From DATFVA01 sp963764235 (GTDB lineage: Bacteria > Bacteroidota > Ignavibacteria > Ignavibacteriales > Ignavibacteriaceae): a stretch of DNA of 64,000 nucleotides. Made by a program: the position numbers and the translations under genes. The DNA lies in assembly GCA_963764235.1 (NCBI GenBank), contig CAVXRO010000008.1, positions 124,001 through 188,000 on the forward strand, read 5' to 3'. Shown here one piece after another: positions 18,157 to 27,428 of the stretch (positions within the stretch are counted from its first letter, which is position 1; every line of letters starts with the position of its first letter). The notes beneath the pieces were generated by a model. That model was given only the letters and a program-made list of their open reading frames with translations. It was not told where the DNA came from and ran no database searches.

Positions 18157-19155
18157 CTATTTTTCCACTTTGAATACTTTAAACAGGTAGAACAGAGTGG
18201 GGAATATTAAAAACGAACCAATTATAAGCGCCCAGCCTAACTGTGTTAGTGTAGCTTCGGGTGCAGCAGCATTAAACAGGGTGATGTTATTGCCACCTTT
18301 CACAATTATTACCTCAGGAAAATATATCAGGTAAAATGCCGCAAGAATAAAAAATAACTGAACGCCTGCTAGTATCCTTGACGGCCAGATCAATCCTTTT
18401 TCGATTATCTTCCATAAGACCGGAAGTGCCAGCGTGGCCAGACCAATAATCACAATGCTTACAGGATGGCCAAGGAATCTTTCCGCGAAGTCAACTCCCT
18501 CTGCATATGAAAATATAAATACCATTGCACCGCTTACTACCATAACAAGTGTAGCCAGTTTCGTCTTACCGATAATAAGTTCTCTTAAATCTTTTTCGGT
18601 GGTCTCACTGATAAGATAAACCGAAGCGGTAAAGACAAAAAGACTGCAGATAAAAATACCGGTTGAGATGCTGAAAAGATTGATCCAGGGATGAAGATAT
18701 CCTTCAAAAAAATCTGTCGGTGCGGTAGTGATCTTTCCTGATACTAAAGCCCCTATTATTAAACCAAAAAAGAAACTTACCAGTAAACTGGATACAGCAA
18801 AGATACGTGAGTACACTTCCTGTGAGCCGTCCTGCACAGCATCGTAATGGCGGAAGGTAAATGCAGTACCGCGCAGCACAACACCTATCAGCAGTAATAT
18901 CAAAGGAATATAGAGCGAGATAGAAACCTGAGTATATACAGCAGGAAATCCCATAAACAAAATCACCACGGTTATAATCACCCACATATGATTGGCTTCC
19001 CATATTGGCGCCATTGCGCTGCTCACCAGTTTTTTAACTTTATCCTTATTTTTTCCGGCGAACAGCTCGATTATTCCTGCACCGAAATCCGCCCCGCCCA
19101 GCAGGCAGTATAAGTATACAGCGACCAGTAGAAATATTATTACAACGTAAAGCAT
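18157..19155 (-). CDS. cydB: cytochrome bd ubiquinol oxidase subunit II
   Basis: Integral membrane subunit of the high-oxygen-affinity terminal oxidase, 332 residues. It starts with the hydrophobic LYVVIIFLLVAVYLYCLLGGADFGAG and includes MAPIWEANHMWVI, FRHYDAVQD and about eight or nine membrane helices, the usual architecture. It follows cydA with no intergenic base, so the pair is surely co-transcribed. No cydC/cydD assembly transporter or cydX is seen in the window. Confidence 0.95.
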   Translation of the reverse strand: MLYVVIIFLLVAVYLYCLLGGADFGAGIIELFAGKNKDKVKKLVSSAMAPIWEANHMWVIITVVILFMGFPAVYTQVSISLYIPLILLLIGVVLRGTAFTFRHYDAVQDGSQEVYSRIFAVSSLLVSFFFGLIIGALVSGKITTAPTDFFEGYLHPWINLFSISTGIFICSLFVFTASVYLISETTEKDLRELIIGKTKLATLVMVVSGAMVFIFSYAEGVDFAERFLGHPVSIVIIGLATLALPVLWKIIEKGLIWPSRILAGVQLFFILAAFYLIYFPEVIIVKGGNNITLFNAAAPEATLTQLGWALIIGSFLIFPTLFYLFKVFKVEK

Positions 19156-20478
19156 TTATGAACCTGGTTTTTCCGGTGTTTGAGATGCATGAAGAACCCT
19201 GATCTGACGCTTCATCAGCCAGACTGCTACTATCGTCAGTATCAGGTAGATGATAACAAAAACTGTAAGATGGACAATTTGTCCCGGTACAGGTGTTACC
19301 GCATCTGCAGTTCTCATTATATTATAGATGATCCATGGCTGACGGCCTACCTCGGTAACTGTCCATCCTGCCTCAACTGCGAGGAATCCGAGAGGAGTTG
19401 ATACTGCGGCAGCCCATAGGAATTTTTTATCAAAAAGGTAATCCTTCCACTTCCACCTGAGAAGCCAGAAAATCACTCCAACGGCGGCGAGGAAAAATCC
19501 GCATGCAACCATAATCTGGAAAGCAAAATGCACCGGTACAACCGGCGGCCAGTTCTCGCGGGGAAAATGATTAAGACCTTTCACCTCCGCATTAAAATCT
19601 CCATAGGCAAGAAAACTTAAGAGTCCCGGTATTTTCATACCAAGATTAGTTTCTTCTTTTTGTACGTCCGGGATACCTCCGATCGTTAAACCCGCACCCT
19701 TCTCAGTATGGAAAAGTCCCTCCATCGCTGCGAGCTTTTCGGGCTGACGGTCCGCAACATCTTTAGCGCTATGGTCGCCGCTTAACGGCTGAAGTACGGC
19801 AAAGATACTTCCGAAGCTTAATGCGATAATAATCGCTTTCTTATGAATCTCGTAATTATGCTTCCGCAGAAGAAGTATAGCGTGTATCCCGGCGACGCCG
19901 AAAGCCGTAGCTTCAAAGGCAGCTATGGTCATATGAAGAGTTTCGCTGACCCAGGCGGGATTAAACATAGCTTCGAAAGGACGAATATTAAATGCCTGTC
20001 CGTTCACCCAGTCAAATCCTGCAGGTGCATTCATCCATGCATTTGCGGTAACGACGAATATTCCTGAAACCACTCCCGACACACCTACCACTAATCCTGA
20101 TGCCCAGTGGATGTAAGGGGTAAGCCGGTCCCAGCCGTAAAGGAAAAGTCCTATACATATTGCCTCAATAAAAAAGGCGGTTCCTTCCCAGCTGAAAGGC
20201 ATTCCTATGATAGGACCAGCGTGCTTCATAAAGCCGGGCCATAAGAGTCCAAGCTCAAACGATAATGCAGTTCCCGAAACAGCCCCGATGGCAAAAAAGA
20301 TAGCCACACCTTTTGACCAGGTTTTTGTCAGATCGAGATAAATTTTATTTTTCTTCCTGATCCAGAACCAGTGTGAAATAACCATCAGAAAAGGCATTGT
20401 CATCCCGATGCAAGCTAGTATAATATGGAACCCCAGTGTGATAGACATCGTTAAACGGGCAGCAAGAAGATTGTCCAA
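19156..20478 (-). CDS. cydA: cytochrome bd ubiquinol oxidase subunit I
   Basis: Haem-bearing subunit of quinol oxidase bd, 440 residues. His19 of the family is seen in LGFHIILACIG, the second His in MTIAAFEAT, and the family motif GWTVTEVGRQPW near residue 375. The protein is shorter than the 520-residue E. coli type, so the quinol-binding Q-loop is of the short class. The end of the gene abuts the start of cydB. An 80-base region shared with the rightward gene at 20559 must hold the promoter. Together they provide micro-aerobic respiration or oxygen scavenging. Confidence 0.96.
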   Translation of the reverse strand: MDNLLAARLTMSITLGFHIILACIGMTMPFLMVISHWFWIRKKNKIYLDLTKTWSKGVAIFFAIGAVSGTALSFELGLLWPGFMKHAGPIIGMPFSWEGTAFFIEAICIGLFLYGWDRLTPYIHWASGLVVGVSGVVSGIFVVTANAWMNAPAGFDWVNGQAFNIRPFEAMFNPAWVSETLHMTIAAFEATAFGVAGIHAILLLRKHNYEIHKKAIIIALSFGSIFAVLQPLSGDHSAKDVADRQPEKLAAMEGLFHTEKGAGLTIGGIPDVQKEETNLGMKIPGLLSFLAYGDFNAEVKGLNHFPRENWPPVVPVHFAFQIMVACGFFLAAVGVIFWLLRWKWKDYLFDKKFLWAAAVSTPLGFLAVEAGWTVTEVGRQPWIIYNIMRTADAVTPVPGQIVHLTVFVIIYLILTIVAVWLMKRQIRVLHASQTPEKPGS

Positions 20479-20558
20479 TGCAAATTACCTTTTTTTAATA
20501 AAAGCTCATTTGAAACTTAGGGAAAGTTAACTTAAACTTCAGCATACGAAGCTTTTAT

Positions 20559-22214
20559 ATGAGATTGATAACAAAATATCCGGTGGCCGTGTTCCTGGTA
20601 TTTATGATAACAGGTTACACTAATACACTTGCATTAATGCCTGGCAGAGAGGTTCAGCTTAGAACTGGAAACGAGGTAAGTGTGATTCAGAGCTGGCAGA
20701 ACCTGGTGTTGATAAAGAATATGATAAAGAAGGGAATATTCAAAGAGGAGTCCTCCGTATTAAAAGAAACGGTAGGAGCGCTGCGGGTTTTATCAAAAGA
20801 TCAGCCAGGAGGAATAGATCTTCCGTCGACAGGGAGTATCCACGCGCTTTTCATCTTTGCCCAATTCCCCGATGATAAATACCTGCCCGATGATAAAAGA
20901 TGGCCTGCGGGGAGTGCGCCTGCACGTATGAATGACCATACCTGGGTGGATTCTGTGTGGACAAGCAGTCCCACAGCGGGCTCGATGACCGACTACTTCA
21001 ACCAGATGTCTTTTAATAAATTAAAGTTTACAGGTGAATGTGATACGGTTACTGCTCCTCACACAAGGGAATGGTATTTCCTAAACAAGAAAAATTACGG
21101 CGCGATAAACAGAGAGATCGTTGCCACCCTGGATAAGAGGTTCGACTTCGCCCGTTTCGATAACATCCGCAAGATCAGGAATCATGAATTTGCGGATACT
21201 TCCGACGGCAGAGTAGATGTCGTTTTTATTATCTACAGGAACTTTATTATGGATTACCCTGACACGATATCGGCAAAGTATAATAAAGTTTTCGGATCTG
21301 GATGGTTCGGCTCTCTTAATTTTGGAATTGTACCTGTTGATGATTCATCACGATTTGTATATACCGGGGCGACGCTGCGGGATATTTTTCACAAAGATCC
21401 GTTCCGGTTTTCAATTCACGAATTCGCACATTTTCTTATCGGGGGTAACCAGTACCACAGTGGCCGAGGATTCTGGGCAATGCTTTCAGGCTACGAAGTA
21501 AGATCATTTATGATCAATTCTTATGAAAGAAACAGGCTTGGCTGGATAAACATCCGCACGATAAAGAATAATTCGCTGACTCTTAAGAATGTATCGCTTG
21601 GTGATTTCATAACTACAGGTGACGCAATAAGGATTGAAATCGATTCAGCATCTTCGCAGTACTTTTACCTTGAGAATCACCAGAGGATATCGCGGTGGGA
21701 CAACAGCTCGAAGGTTAAAAGTGAAAAGGGCATTTACGTGATAAGGCAGGATGCGGTTGCCGGAGATGCAACGTTTATGCAGATGATACCCGCTGACGGA
21801 CGGTACAACTGGGAAGTGAGCAGTTATGTATATCCCGACTGGTTTCCCAAAGGTCTGCCCGTTTACAATCGCCTTGATGAGAATAAAGAGAAGGGATATC
21901 ACGACCTTCAGTTCATTCCATATACATTTGAAGGAAAAGGTTATCCCGCAAATGAAATAATCTATTATGTTGATACTTTAACAGGCAAACCTGTAAGAGA
22001 TCCGTTAAGGGCAGGGGACGGCAGGGATGCTTTTCGTCCCGGTTATAAGACAATCTTCTCATCCGATACCAATCCTGATTCACAGGATAAGAACCGTAAC
22101 AAGACTGGTTTTGCGTTTGAAATAACGGATGTAAATGATGGAGTGTACTTAATCAATATTTATATGCATACGTGGTCAAGGAAAAAGGAAAAAGGAAGAA
22201 AGCATAGAGAATAG
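20559..22214 (+). CDS. M6-like secreted zinc metallopeptidase
   Basis: Exported protein of 551 residues. The signal peptide covers about 1-26. The zinc motif HEFAH (HExxH) sits in FSIHEFAHFLIGGNQYHSG near residue 290, as in immune inhibitor A/M6-type peptidases. The region before it has the M6-like elements HALFIFAQFPDDKYLP and SMTDYFNQMSFNKLKF. There is no type IX sorting domain: the chain ends in a very basic tail (SRKKEKGRKHRE), which looks abrupt, and a lost C-terminal domain is possible. It is transcribed divergently from cydA. Confidence 0.8.
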   Translation: MRLITKYPVAVFLVFMITGYTNTLALMPGREVQLRTGNEVSVIQSWQNLVLIKNMIKKGIFKEESSVLKETVGALRVLSKDQPGGIDLPSTGSIHALFIFAQFPDDKYLPDDKRWPAGSAPARMNDHTWVDSVWTSSPTAGSMTDYFNQMSFNKLKFTGECDTVTAPHTREWYFLNKKNYGAINREIVATLDKRFDFARFDNIRKIRNHEFADTSDGRVDVVFIIYRNFIMDYPDTISAKYNKVFGSGWFGSLNFGIVPVDDSSRFVYTGATLRDIFHKDPFRFSIHEFAHFLIGGNQYHSGRGFWAMLSGYEVRSFMINSYERNRLGWINIRTIKNNSLTLKNVSLGDFITTGDAIRIEIDSASSQYFYLENHQRISRWDNSSKVKSEKGIYVIRQDAVAGDATFMQMIPADGRYNWEVSSYVYPDWFPKGLPVYNRLDENKEKGYHDLQFIPYTFEGKGYPANEIIYYVDTLTGKPVRDPLRAGDGRDAFRPGYKTIFSSDTNPDSQDKNRNKTGFAFEITDVNDGVYLINIYMHTWSRKKEKGRKHRE

Positions 22215-22313
22215 AGCAAAGTGCCAGAAGCATAGCGATTATAACACAGCGAACTGGCCTCAAAGTCCTGCAATTTTTTTATTCCCTAATCTTCAATCTT
22301 AAATCTTAGATCT

Positions 22314-23447
22314 TCAATCCCCATAGCTTATCCTGTAGATCATTCCCGAGTAATCGTCGCTGACGAGGAGTGAGCCGTCATTCATCTGCTCAACATCGAC
22401 CGGTCGGCCTGAAACTGATTCACCCTGAAGCCATCCTTCAGCAAAGGGTTCTTTACTTACAGGATTATTCCCTTCCAGTTTAACGAACATTACACGGTAG
22501 CCGATCTTTTTGCTGCGGTTCCAGGAACCGTGTTCTGCAATGAAGATCGAATTCTTATACTTCTCAGGGAACATATCTCGGGTGTAAAATTCCACTCCAA
22601 GAGCAGCTACGTGGGGACCAAGTTCCAGTACAGGTTTAGTAAATTTAGAAAGATCAACTCCTTCACCGTACTCAGGATCGCGGATATCTTTTCCATGCAT
22701 ATAAGGGTAACCGAAGTTCATTCCTTTCTCAGGAGCACGGTTCAACTCATCCGGGGGAATATTATCGCCCAGCATGTCCCTTCCGTTATCGGTAAACCAG
22801 AGAACCCCGTCAACCGGTGACCAATCGAATCCAACAGTATTTCTTATTCCGTGAGCATATATTTCGAGACCACTGCCGTCAGGATTCATCCTCATTATCG
22901 AGGCGAAGCGTTGGTCGTCGCTTTTGCAGATATTGCATGGTGCACCGACAGGGACGTATAATTTTCCATCAGGACTAAATTTTATAAACTTCCAGCCGTG
23001 ATGCCTTGCATTCGGGAAACTATCATTCACAACAGCAGGAGCTGGTGGGCTTTCAAGATGGTTCTCTATATCCGGGAATTTTATTACACGGCTGACTTCA
23101 GCAACGTAGAGATCGCCGTCCTTTAATGCTACGCCGTTCGGCATATCAAGTCCGCTTGCAATGGTTATTATCTTGTCAGCTTTTTTATCATTGTTGGTAT
23201 CGAGGATTGCATAGACCTTCCCCTCACCCTGGGTACCTACAAACAACACCCCCGACTCACTCATTGCCATAGATCTTGCCCCGGGTATATCATCGGCATA
23301 GACATTAATCTTAAATCCGGGCGGAAGCTTTATATCGCCCTGCTGTCCCGATACAAGTTCATCCTTTGAATTACAGAAAAGAGCCAGCGCCAGTAACGGC
23401 AGTGCTGCCATTGCTATAAGCGATTTTCTGAAATTTATATTTCTCAT
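22314..23447 (-). CDS. PQQ-dependent sugar dehydrogenase-like secreted protein
   Basis: Exported six-bladed propeller of the glucose/sorbosone dehydrogenase family, 377 residues. The ATG at 23447 was chosen because it follows AAGGAGAA and starts a good signal peptide (residues 9-25); longer readings run back through the PspC gene. Conserved family segments are VLFVGTQGEGKVYA, DMPNGVALKDGDLYVAEV, ARHHGWKFIKFSPDGKLYVPVGAPCNIC, YAHGIRNTVGFDWSP, LWFTDNGRD and FIAEHGSWNRS. The electron acceptor and sugar are unknown. It lies 14 bases after the PspC gene, so they form a two-gene unit. Confidence 0.88.
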   Translation of the reverse strand: MRNINFRKSLIAMAALPLLALALFCNSKDELVSGQQGDIKLPPGFKINVYADDIPGARSMAMSESGVLFVGTQGEGKVYAILDTNNDKKADKIITIASGLDMPNGVALKDGDLYVAEVSRVIKFPDIENHLESPPAPAVVNDSFPNARHHGWKFIKFSPDGKLYVPVGAPCNICKSDDQRFASIMRMNPDGSGLEIYAHGIRNTVGFDWSPVDGVLWFTDNGRDMLGDNIPPDELNRAPEKGMNFGYPYMHGKDIRDPEYGEGVDLSKFTKPVLELGPHVAALGVEFYTRDMFPEKYKNSIFIAEHGSWNRSKKIGYRVMFVKLEGNNPVSKEPFAEGWLQGESVSGRPVDVEQMNDGSLLVSDDYSGMIYRISYGD

Positions 23448-23461
23448 TAAATTCTCCTTAT

Positions 23462-23650
23462 TTAAGAGGCATCCGGCGGAGGCATCACAATCCACAAAAT
23501 AATATATACAAGAATACCCGGGAATGCCGCACTTAGTACAGATAATAACACATAACCCACCCTTACTACTGTGGGATCCCATCCAAGCCATTCAGCAAGT
23601 CCGGCGCACACACCGGCGATTATTTTATTGTAGGATCTTTTAAGAGCCAT
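23462..23650 (-). CDS. PspC domain protein
   Basis: Small membrane protein of 62 residues consisting of a single PspC domain: KRSYNKIIAGVCAGLAEWLGWDPTVVRV followed by a membrane segment (VLLSVLSAAFPGILVYIILWIVMP). PspC domains occur in phage-shock and envelope-stress responses, but stand-alone copies are common in Bacteroidota-like genomes with no defined role. The sugar dehydrogenase gene follows after 14 bases. Confidence 0.9.
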   Translation of the reverse strand: MALKRSYNKIIAGVCAGLAEWLGWDPTVVRVGYVLLSVLSAAFPGILVYIILWIVMPPPDAS

Positions 23651-23842
23651 AGACTTTCCAATTTATTACTATTAAAATAATAAAATGAAAAATTGAATGT
23701 TAACCGGTGTAACAGGTTTGTTTTGATTAAACCATGCTTGCATCTACAGTTAAATAATTTTTTCTGAAGTAGACAATGTTTGATAAGCTTATAAATATGA
23801 CGTGTACTCCTCCACCTTCCCTTAATGTTAATTGTCCATTGT

Positions 23843-24140
23843 TTATTCCGATACCCAGTCCTTCAGGAATTCCTGGTAATGCACGGGTTCGAATTCGATG
23901 AACTCATACTCTGCAGCCTTTTCTTTTTGATAGGGGTCATTGCTGAAGAACGTTTTAACTACTTCGGCGGTTTTGCCCCGTACGACTATCAGCCCCCCTG
24001 TTCTGGGCACCCGAGGGCCGGAGTACAGAACAATGCCATCTTTATATCCTTTCTCAAGGAATTCCCTGTGGCGGGGACGAATTTCATTTAATTTTTTCGA
24101 CTGATTCGATATAATGAATGATGATTATAAAGTGTTTCAT
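23843..24140 (-). pseudogene. YciI-family protein, frameshifted
   Basis: Small ferredoxin-like-fold protein of about 98 residues, easily missed because its frame is broken. From ATG at 24140 it reads MKHFIIIIHYIESVEK and stops after 18 residues. One base shift inside the T6 tract at 24092-24097 restores NEIRPRHREFLEKGYKDG, then ...LYSGPRVPRTGGLIVVRGKT, then ...PVHYQEFLKDWVSE to TAA at 23843. The HREFL...GPR..p..GG pattern is the YciI signature. The span of 298 nt is one base over a multiple of three, in a homopolymer, so a sequencing indel is likely. Function of YciI proteins is poorly defined. Confidence 0.8.
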
Positions 24141-24182
24141 AGTATTATAATGTTAATAAATTCAATGTTAGCTGTTTAATAA

Positions 24183-25325
24183 TTACCTCAGGAAATTGCC
24201 GATAGCGACGCCAATAAAAGTTGCAATTGCATAGCCGAGAGTTCCGCAGAGTACTGCGGGGATCACAAGATCTTTCCACTTACGGGCTACAGCCATAGCA
24301 GCAGCCGTTGTTGGCCCTCCCATATTAGCATTTGATGCAATTACAATTTCAGCAAGGTCAAGCTTGAACAGTTTTCCCGCAGCAAGAATAAATATCAGGT
24401 GAACAAGTAATATAACTGCCGCAAAGAGAAATAAAACGGGACCAACTCTGAGTACAACGTATATATTTGCACTTGCACCGATCACCACAAAGAAAACCTG
24501 CATAAGAAGCGCCCCGATCTGATCGGCACCTTCAATCGTTCCAACCTGCTTTGGAAAAATCGTTGCAACAATAACAACTATTGCAGTTATTATAAGTATA
24601 CCGCTTCCCTGTATATTAATAAGATCGGATAATCCGAACCCGACAGCACAGATGCTGAGTCCCAACGCAAGCGCTTTCGCCATATTAAAGAGGTCCGGCT
24701 TTTTTTGTTCTTCAGTATAAATATCATCCTCGATTAATTCAGCTTTTGCATCGTGTTCGGTTGCATATAGCTTTTTAAGAATGGCCACGGAAGGAAGTGC
24801 AAACAAAATAATGAAGTAAGCAGCCATTACAAGGTTATCGGCTGCTACACCCGCCGTGAGAAGATCTCCTGCATTAAGCTTGAGTGCCGCCGCTGTGGCT
24901 ACATAGTTCATCGATCCGCCGATGTAAGTAGAGCAGAAGATGCCGGCAAGTTTCCAGCCTTCAGGTCCAAGAGAGAATATTGCGAAGGAAATGAGTGTTC
25001 CTATGATAGTACCAATCGCACCAAAGAAGAAAGCGATCAGTGTTGGACCTGCTTCTTTGATAATTCTTCTGAGATTGGCTCTGAAAAGCAGCAGGGGAAT
25101 GGCAAGTGGAACCAGGTATGACCAGACCATATCGTATGCAGGGGCTTCTGTTGGAATTATCGAAAGGTTTGAAAGGATGAATGCTGCAATAATAGCAATA
25201 ACGACGGCGGAGAGCTTCGATCCTATTTTTGATTTTTCAGCCCATAAACTGAATGCTGCGATAATGAAAAGAAAGGCCCATAGTCCCCAGTGGTTGTCTG
25301 CGCTAATCAGAGTCCCTTCAAACAA
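24183..25325 (-). CDS. DUF819 family membrane protein
   Basis: Polytopic inner-membrane protein of 380 residues with about ten hydrophobic helices. It matches the DUF819 (YjcL-like) family: LVPLAIPLLLFRANLRRIIKEAGPTL near the N-terminus, FCSTYIGGSMNYVATAAAL in the middle, and ASNANMGGPTTAAAMAVARKW near the C-terminus, with a repeat-like arrangement typical of secondary transporters. A highly charged cytoplasmic loop lies near residues 185-210. The substrate is unknown. It is a single leftward gene just upstream of the frameshifted YciI gene. Confidence 0.88.
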   Translation of the reverse strand: MFEGTLISADNHWGLWAFLFIIAAFSLWAEKSKIGSKLSAVVIAIIAAFILSNLSIIPTEAPAYDMVWSYLVPLAIPLLLFRANLRRIIKEAGPTLIAFFFGAIGTIIGTLISFAIFSLGPEGWKLAGIFCSTYIGGSMNYVATAAALKLNAGDLLTAGVAADNLVMAAYFIILFALPSVAILKKLYATEHDAKAELIEDDIYTEEQKKPDLFNMAKALALGLSICAVGFGLSDLINIQGSGILIITAIVVIVATIFPKQVGTIEGADQIGALLMQVFFVVIGASANIYVVLRVGPVLFLFAAVILLVHLIFILAAGKLFKLDLAEIVIASNANMGGPTTAAAMAVARKWKDLVIPAVLCGTLGYAIATFIGVAIGNFLR

Positions 25326-25411
25326 TAGCTTCTCCGGATGATGTTATAAGTAAAGTGTCATATCCTGCGGGTTAAAACCGGCTTTGAGAGTTTGTTAATG
25401 TCCTCCTCAAT

Positions 25412-25537
25412 CACCTGGCTGAAGCCAGGTGCAAATAAAGCCAGGTGCAATTCTACTTCTATAATGTTGATGATTCTATAGTAAAGCCAGGTGCACCTTC
25501 TCTAGCTCAAACGCAATCAACTGTTAAAGTCAGGTGA
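25412..25537. repeat. hairpin plus four copies of a (A)AGCCAGGTGC repeat
   Basis: Between the DUF819 and nagZ genes. CACCTGGC (25412-25419) and GCCAGGTG (25424-25431) form a perfect 8-bp hairpin with a TGAA loop. GCCAGGTGC recurs at 25424-25432, 25440-25448 and 25486-25494, and a degenerate copy (GTCAGGTGA) lies at 25529-25537. Each has AA or AAA before it. The function is unknown; it may be the remains of a short interspersed repeat. Confidence 0.65.
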
Positions 25538-25555
25538 TATCTGACAGCTAAGTTC

Positions 25556-27387
25556 TTAAGGGTTTGGGTTAGTGCCCGTAGTTAACCCGTAACCCAGTTT
25601 GAATTCGGTGTTTGGGATCGAGATCGGAAGTTTCCCAGTTGTTCTTATTCTTCCGATCACCGCATCAAAAGCGGCCTTCTGTGAAACTTCGGGATTTCCG
25701 TATGAACATAAGTAAACTTTTGCAGAAGGCAAAACCGAGAGCAGGTAGGGATCGTCAAGGCTGACCAATACAACCGGCTTTCTGCTTTTTAGAATTTCTT
25801 TTATAAATTTTTCATGGTACGCGAGTGTAAGCGTATCATTATCCGACCGCAGCCGCATAAACACTGGCAGCACAATGAGATCAGAACCACGCGCAATTCG
25901 AAGCGCCCTGCTGTAATCCCGCCCGGTGCTCTTCCTGTCAATGAAATATGATTTTGTTTTTTTGAACGAACTGCTTACTAGGTTTTCAAAAATTTCCTTT
26001 TTGTCGGTTTTCAGTCCGTCCGTAATAGTAATACATCCGACTCTAAGTGAACTGGATGTATCAATGGGTATAACATCATTATCGTTCTTTACAAGTGTGA
26101 TGGAATGCTCTGCAATTTCGCTGGCAAGAACGTGATTGCTCTCCCAAAGCGAATCAATTGCTGCTGTCTGCTCACTTCCCGTCAGATTAACGCCGCGCTT
26201 CAGCCACATCTTTGCGGCAATTATTTTCCTTACGCTGTGATCAATTCTTTCGGTACTTATGAGACTGTCTCTTACCGCTGATACGAGCGCATCAATTGTC
26301 AGGTTATCATCAGGCGGCATTAAAAGAATATCATTTCCGGCCTCGACTGCCATAATGGCTGCATCCGAAACAGAGAAATATTTTGTCACGGCGTTCATAT
26401 TAAGCGCATCGGTTATTATAATTCCGTCGAACTGTAATTCGTTCTGAAGCAAGTCGGTGACGATTGCTTTGGAAAGACTTGACGGAATTCTCTTCTCATC
26501 CTGGAGAGCAGGAACATAAAGATGTCCAACCATAATCGACTGAACCCCTGCTTTTATTGATTGTATGAAAGGAATAAGTTCATTCTGAAAAAGGGAAGGA
26601 CGCGAACCGGGAATTACAGGAAGATCGAGATGAGAATCGGTTTGAGTGTTTCCATGTCCCGGAAAATGTTTTGCTGTTGTTATTACATTTTCGTTCTTAG
26701 ATCCCGAAATAAACGCGATGGTATAGCTTGATACAATTTCTTTATCTTCTGAGAATGACCGGTTGTTAATAATAGGATTCAGGGGATTGCTATTGACATC
26801 GGCAACTGGTGCCAGGTTCTGACGTACGCCCAGTACTTTACTGGTTGAAGCGATGGAGCGCCCCATATCGTAAGCATAAAAGATATTGCCTGTGGCGGCT
26901 ACAGCCATATTGTACGGGAACTCGATGGCATCCTCTATTCTTGACCCTAGTCCTCTTCAAAATCTGAAGAGATCAGTAGGGGAATTTGTGACTCCTTCTG
27001 GAGTTTATCAATCATCTGCTGCTCTGAAACCACCTCGCCCTGGAAAAAAATTATGCCGCCTATATGCGAATTCTTAACCAGGCGACTAAAGCGTTTGAAT
27101 TCAGATGCAGATGTATCTGAATTGAATCCTTTACTCCAGCTCATGACCATCTGGGCGCATTTATCCCTGAGACTCATATTACTGATCTGTGCTTCGATAG
27201 TATCCTTATCACTGTTATCTAATTTAAAAACCCTGGGGTATTCCGGATAAATTTTATCAGGTACTTTGCTGGAGAAAATTTTATCGATGTTAAGCAGCGA
27301 CGGATTTATTGACGGCGGATAAAGAGCAAATATCAGCAGCGTTACGAATGTAAAAGCAAAATTATTTCTATGAGCCCGTTTTTTCAT
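25556..27387 (-). CDS. nagZ: NagZ-type GH3 beta-N-acetylhexosaminidase, frameshifted
   Basis: Glycoside hydrolase family 3 enzyme, about 610 residues when joined. The N-terminal part (27387 to TAG at 26947-26949) has a membrane anchor/signal segment, then KCAQMVMSW and GGIIFFQGE. The rest continues in another frame from GLGSRIEDAIEFPYN into MAVAATGN. The NagZ histidine motif KHFPGHGNTQTDSH and the nucleophile segment IIITDALNM (Asp) are intact, and a GH3 C-terminal domain follows. The span is 1832 nt, one base short of a multiple of three, and the break falls at GAAGAGGAC near 26950-26955. It is the last gene of the probable muropeptide recycling operon, 41 bases after the serine hydrolase. 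NagZ cleaves GlcNAc from muropeptides. Confidence 0.88.
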
Positions 27388-27428
27388 TCAACCTTACTCT
27401 TCAATTTTCAATCTAAAATCTTCAATCT

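Noticed and set aside
23825..24091. 88-residue rightward frame
   Set aside because: It is antisense to the frameshifted YciI gene, which has clear family motifs on the other strand.
25412..25537. CRISPR array
   Set aside because: The repeat unit is about 9-13 nt with irregular spacing and no cas genes; not a CRISPR layout.
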